Positions 5,422 to 5,913 of a stretch of 5,913 bases of DNA are shown here, piece after piece; positions within the stretch are counted from its first letter, which is position 1, and each line of letters opens with the position of its first letter. Position numbers and translations under genes: made by a program. The notes under the pieces were generated by a model, which saw only the letters and a program-made list of their open reading frames with translations, searched no databases and was not told the DNA's origin. The stretch comes from an uncultured Saprospiraceae bacterium (GTDB lineage: Bacteria > Bacteroidota > Bacteroidia > Chitinophagales > Saprospiraceae). The DNA is taken from NCBI GenBank assembly GCA_937959095.1, contig CALGLY010000842.1:1-5913 (forward strand), written 5' to 3'.

Positions 5422-5451
5422 GCCGCTTCCTTGTAGGAGGTGGCTTTTTTT
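5422..5451 (+). terminator. Rho-independent terminator after the Lrp/AsnC gene
   Basis: A 9-pair stem joins GCCGCTTCC (5422-5430) to GGAGGTGGC (5436-5444), with two G-U wobbles and a 5-nt loop TTGTA, followed at once by seven T residues (5445-5451). It begins 27 nt after the stop of the regulator. This is a textbook intrinsic terminator on the plus strand. Confidence 0.85.
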
Positions 5452-5472
5452 AGTTAAAAATCGTAGAATTTT

Positions 5473-5507
5473 TAGAGCAGACCCGACTGGCAGGCGGGTC
5501 TGCTCTA
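5473..5507. repeat. REP-like 35-bp near-perfect palindrome
   Basis: The arms TAGAGCAGACCCG (5473-5485) and CGGGTCTGCTCTA (5495-5507) are exact reverse complements over 13 bp. The 9-bp centre ACTGGCAGG continues the symmetry (CTG-G-CAG) with one A/G mismatch. It is GC-rich in an AT-rich intergenic stretch and lies 22 bp after a complete terminator, so it is not needed to end the upstream gene. GC-rich palindromes of the form GACCCGCCTGCC...GGCAGGCGGGTC are, from memory, common dispersed elements in Bacteroidota genomes. A role as an extra bidirectional terminator or protein-binding site is possible. Confidence 0.6.
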
Positions 5508-5513
5508 CATTTA
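5506..5513 (+). promoter_or_regulatory. Possible -7 element of the TraB/GumN gene
   Basis: TACATTTA matches TAnnTTTG at seven of eight positions and lies 22 bp before the ATG at 5536. Its first two bases are the last two of the REP-like palindrome, so the palindrome would cover the region just upstream of the -7 element. No clear -33 element can be named inside the palindrome. Weak call. Confidence 0.25.
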
Positions 5514-5535
5514 TGTGCTTCAAAAACAAACAGCA

Positions 5536-5913
5536 ATGAAGCAAAGCTTACTTTGGCAACTCCAAACCCCTGAAACAGATAAGATTTCCTACCTATTTGG
5601 CACGATGCACGTGCGAGATGCAAAGGCATTTCAAACCTTAACGAAGGTCTATGAAGCAATTGAAACCTGCGAAAGCTTTGCTGCGGAATACAATCTGGAC
5701 GTGTCTCAAGGTGGTGTTTCACCTAGTATTATGCAGTTGCCTGATGGGCAACATCTAAGTGATATGATGCGCCCTAAGCAATATATCAAACTCCAAAAAA
5801 TGTTGCTAAAGACCTATCAAATCGACGTAAATCACTACAAGAGACTCCTTCCTTTTTTCTTGGTTAATATGATTTCCCAAACCATTCTTTCTGAAGATAT
5901 GCCGCTTGCTTTA
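5536..5913 (+). CDS. TraB/GumN-family protein, C-terminus outside window
   Basis: From ATG 5536 the frame stays open for 126 codons to the window edge. The start matches the TraB/GumN family: SLLWQLQTPETDKISYLFGTMHV (4-26) contains the family GTMH motif (22-25) after the opening LLW strand, followed by a helical segment and an acidic position in AAEYNL (Glu51). The family, which includes animal TIKI proteins, is thought to consist of metal-dependent peptidase-like proteins with two GxxH motifs; the second motif would lie outside the window. Many bacterial members have a signal peptide or lipobox. This one has none, so the visible part suggests a cytoplasmic protein, or the true start could be elsewhere, though no better upstream start is seen. 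It is separated from the Lrp/AsnC gene by a terminator and a palindrome and so is probably transcribed on its own. The biological substrate is unknown. Confidence 0.8.
   Translation, partial: MKQSLLWQLQTPETDKISYLFGTMHVRDAKAFQTLTKVYEAIETCESFAAEYNLDVSQGGVSPSIMQLPDGQHLSDMMRPKQYIKLQKMLLKTYQIDVNHYKRLLPFFLVNMISQTILSEDMPLAL

Noticed and set aside
5450..5722. Minus-strand open frame of 90 codons across the palindrome and the TraB/GumN start
   Set aside because: It is antisense to a recognisable family domain, crosses a terminator-adjacent palindrome, and resembles no family.
1..5913. tRNA, rRNA, CRISPR array, insertion sequence or phage attachment site
   Set aside because: No cloverleaf, rRNA-like block, regularly spaced repeats, transposase frame or flanking target duplication was seen on either strand.

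Overview
The window looks like chromosomal DNA of a member of the Bacteroidota. Evidence: a TAnnTTTG-type -7 promoter element, little use of Shine-Dalgarno sequences, a lipoprotein nucleoside hydrolase, a CcmD-family protein coupled to a glutamate dehydrogenase, and moderate-to-low GC with AT-rich intergenic DNA. Order or genus cannot be assigned from this sequence alone. No rRNA, tRNA, CRISPR array or transposase is visible.

Layout. Positions 1-440 (minus strand) hold the N-terminal 146 codons of a methylthioribose-kinase-like phosphotransferase. It is divergent from a plus-strand nucleoside hydrolase lipoprotein (553-1503). The hydrolase converges on recF (minus, GTG start at 2749, end 1631), and a long inverted repeat that can fold into a three-way junction separates the two. 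recF is divergent from a ccmD-gdh operon (3046-4687): a 70-residue CcmD-family membrane protein whose stop overlaps the start of a 478-residue glutamate dehydrogenase. That enzyme resembles the animal mitochondrial type, including an antenna-like insert. A hairpin follows gdh. Next comes an Lrp/AsnC-type regulator (4921-5394) split by an in-frame TAG at codon 79, then a strong intrinsic terminator and a REP-like palindrome. The window ends in the first 126 codons of a TraB/GumN-family protein.

How the parts may work together. The hydrolase and the sugar-kinase-like protein could form a small nucleoside or thionucleoside salvage pair (inference from function and divergent arrangement). The Lrp/AsnC gene beside gdh suggests local control of amino-acid catabolism. 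In support, the inverted repeat CTATTTT...AAAATAG occurs upstream of both ccmD-gdh (spacer 14) and the lrp-like gene (spacer 12), a candidate shared operator.

The best leads are the amber-interrupted regulator, the shared inverted repeat, the animal-type dehydrogenase, and the two structured intergenic repeats. I see no clearly new multi-gene defence or mobile system.
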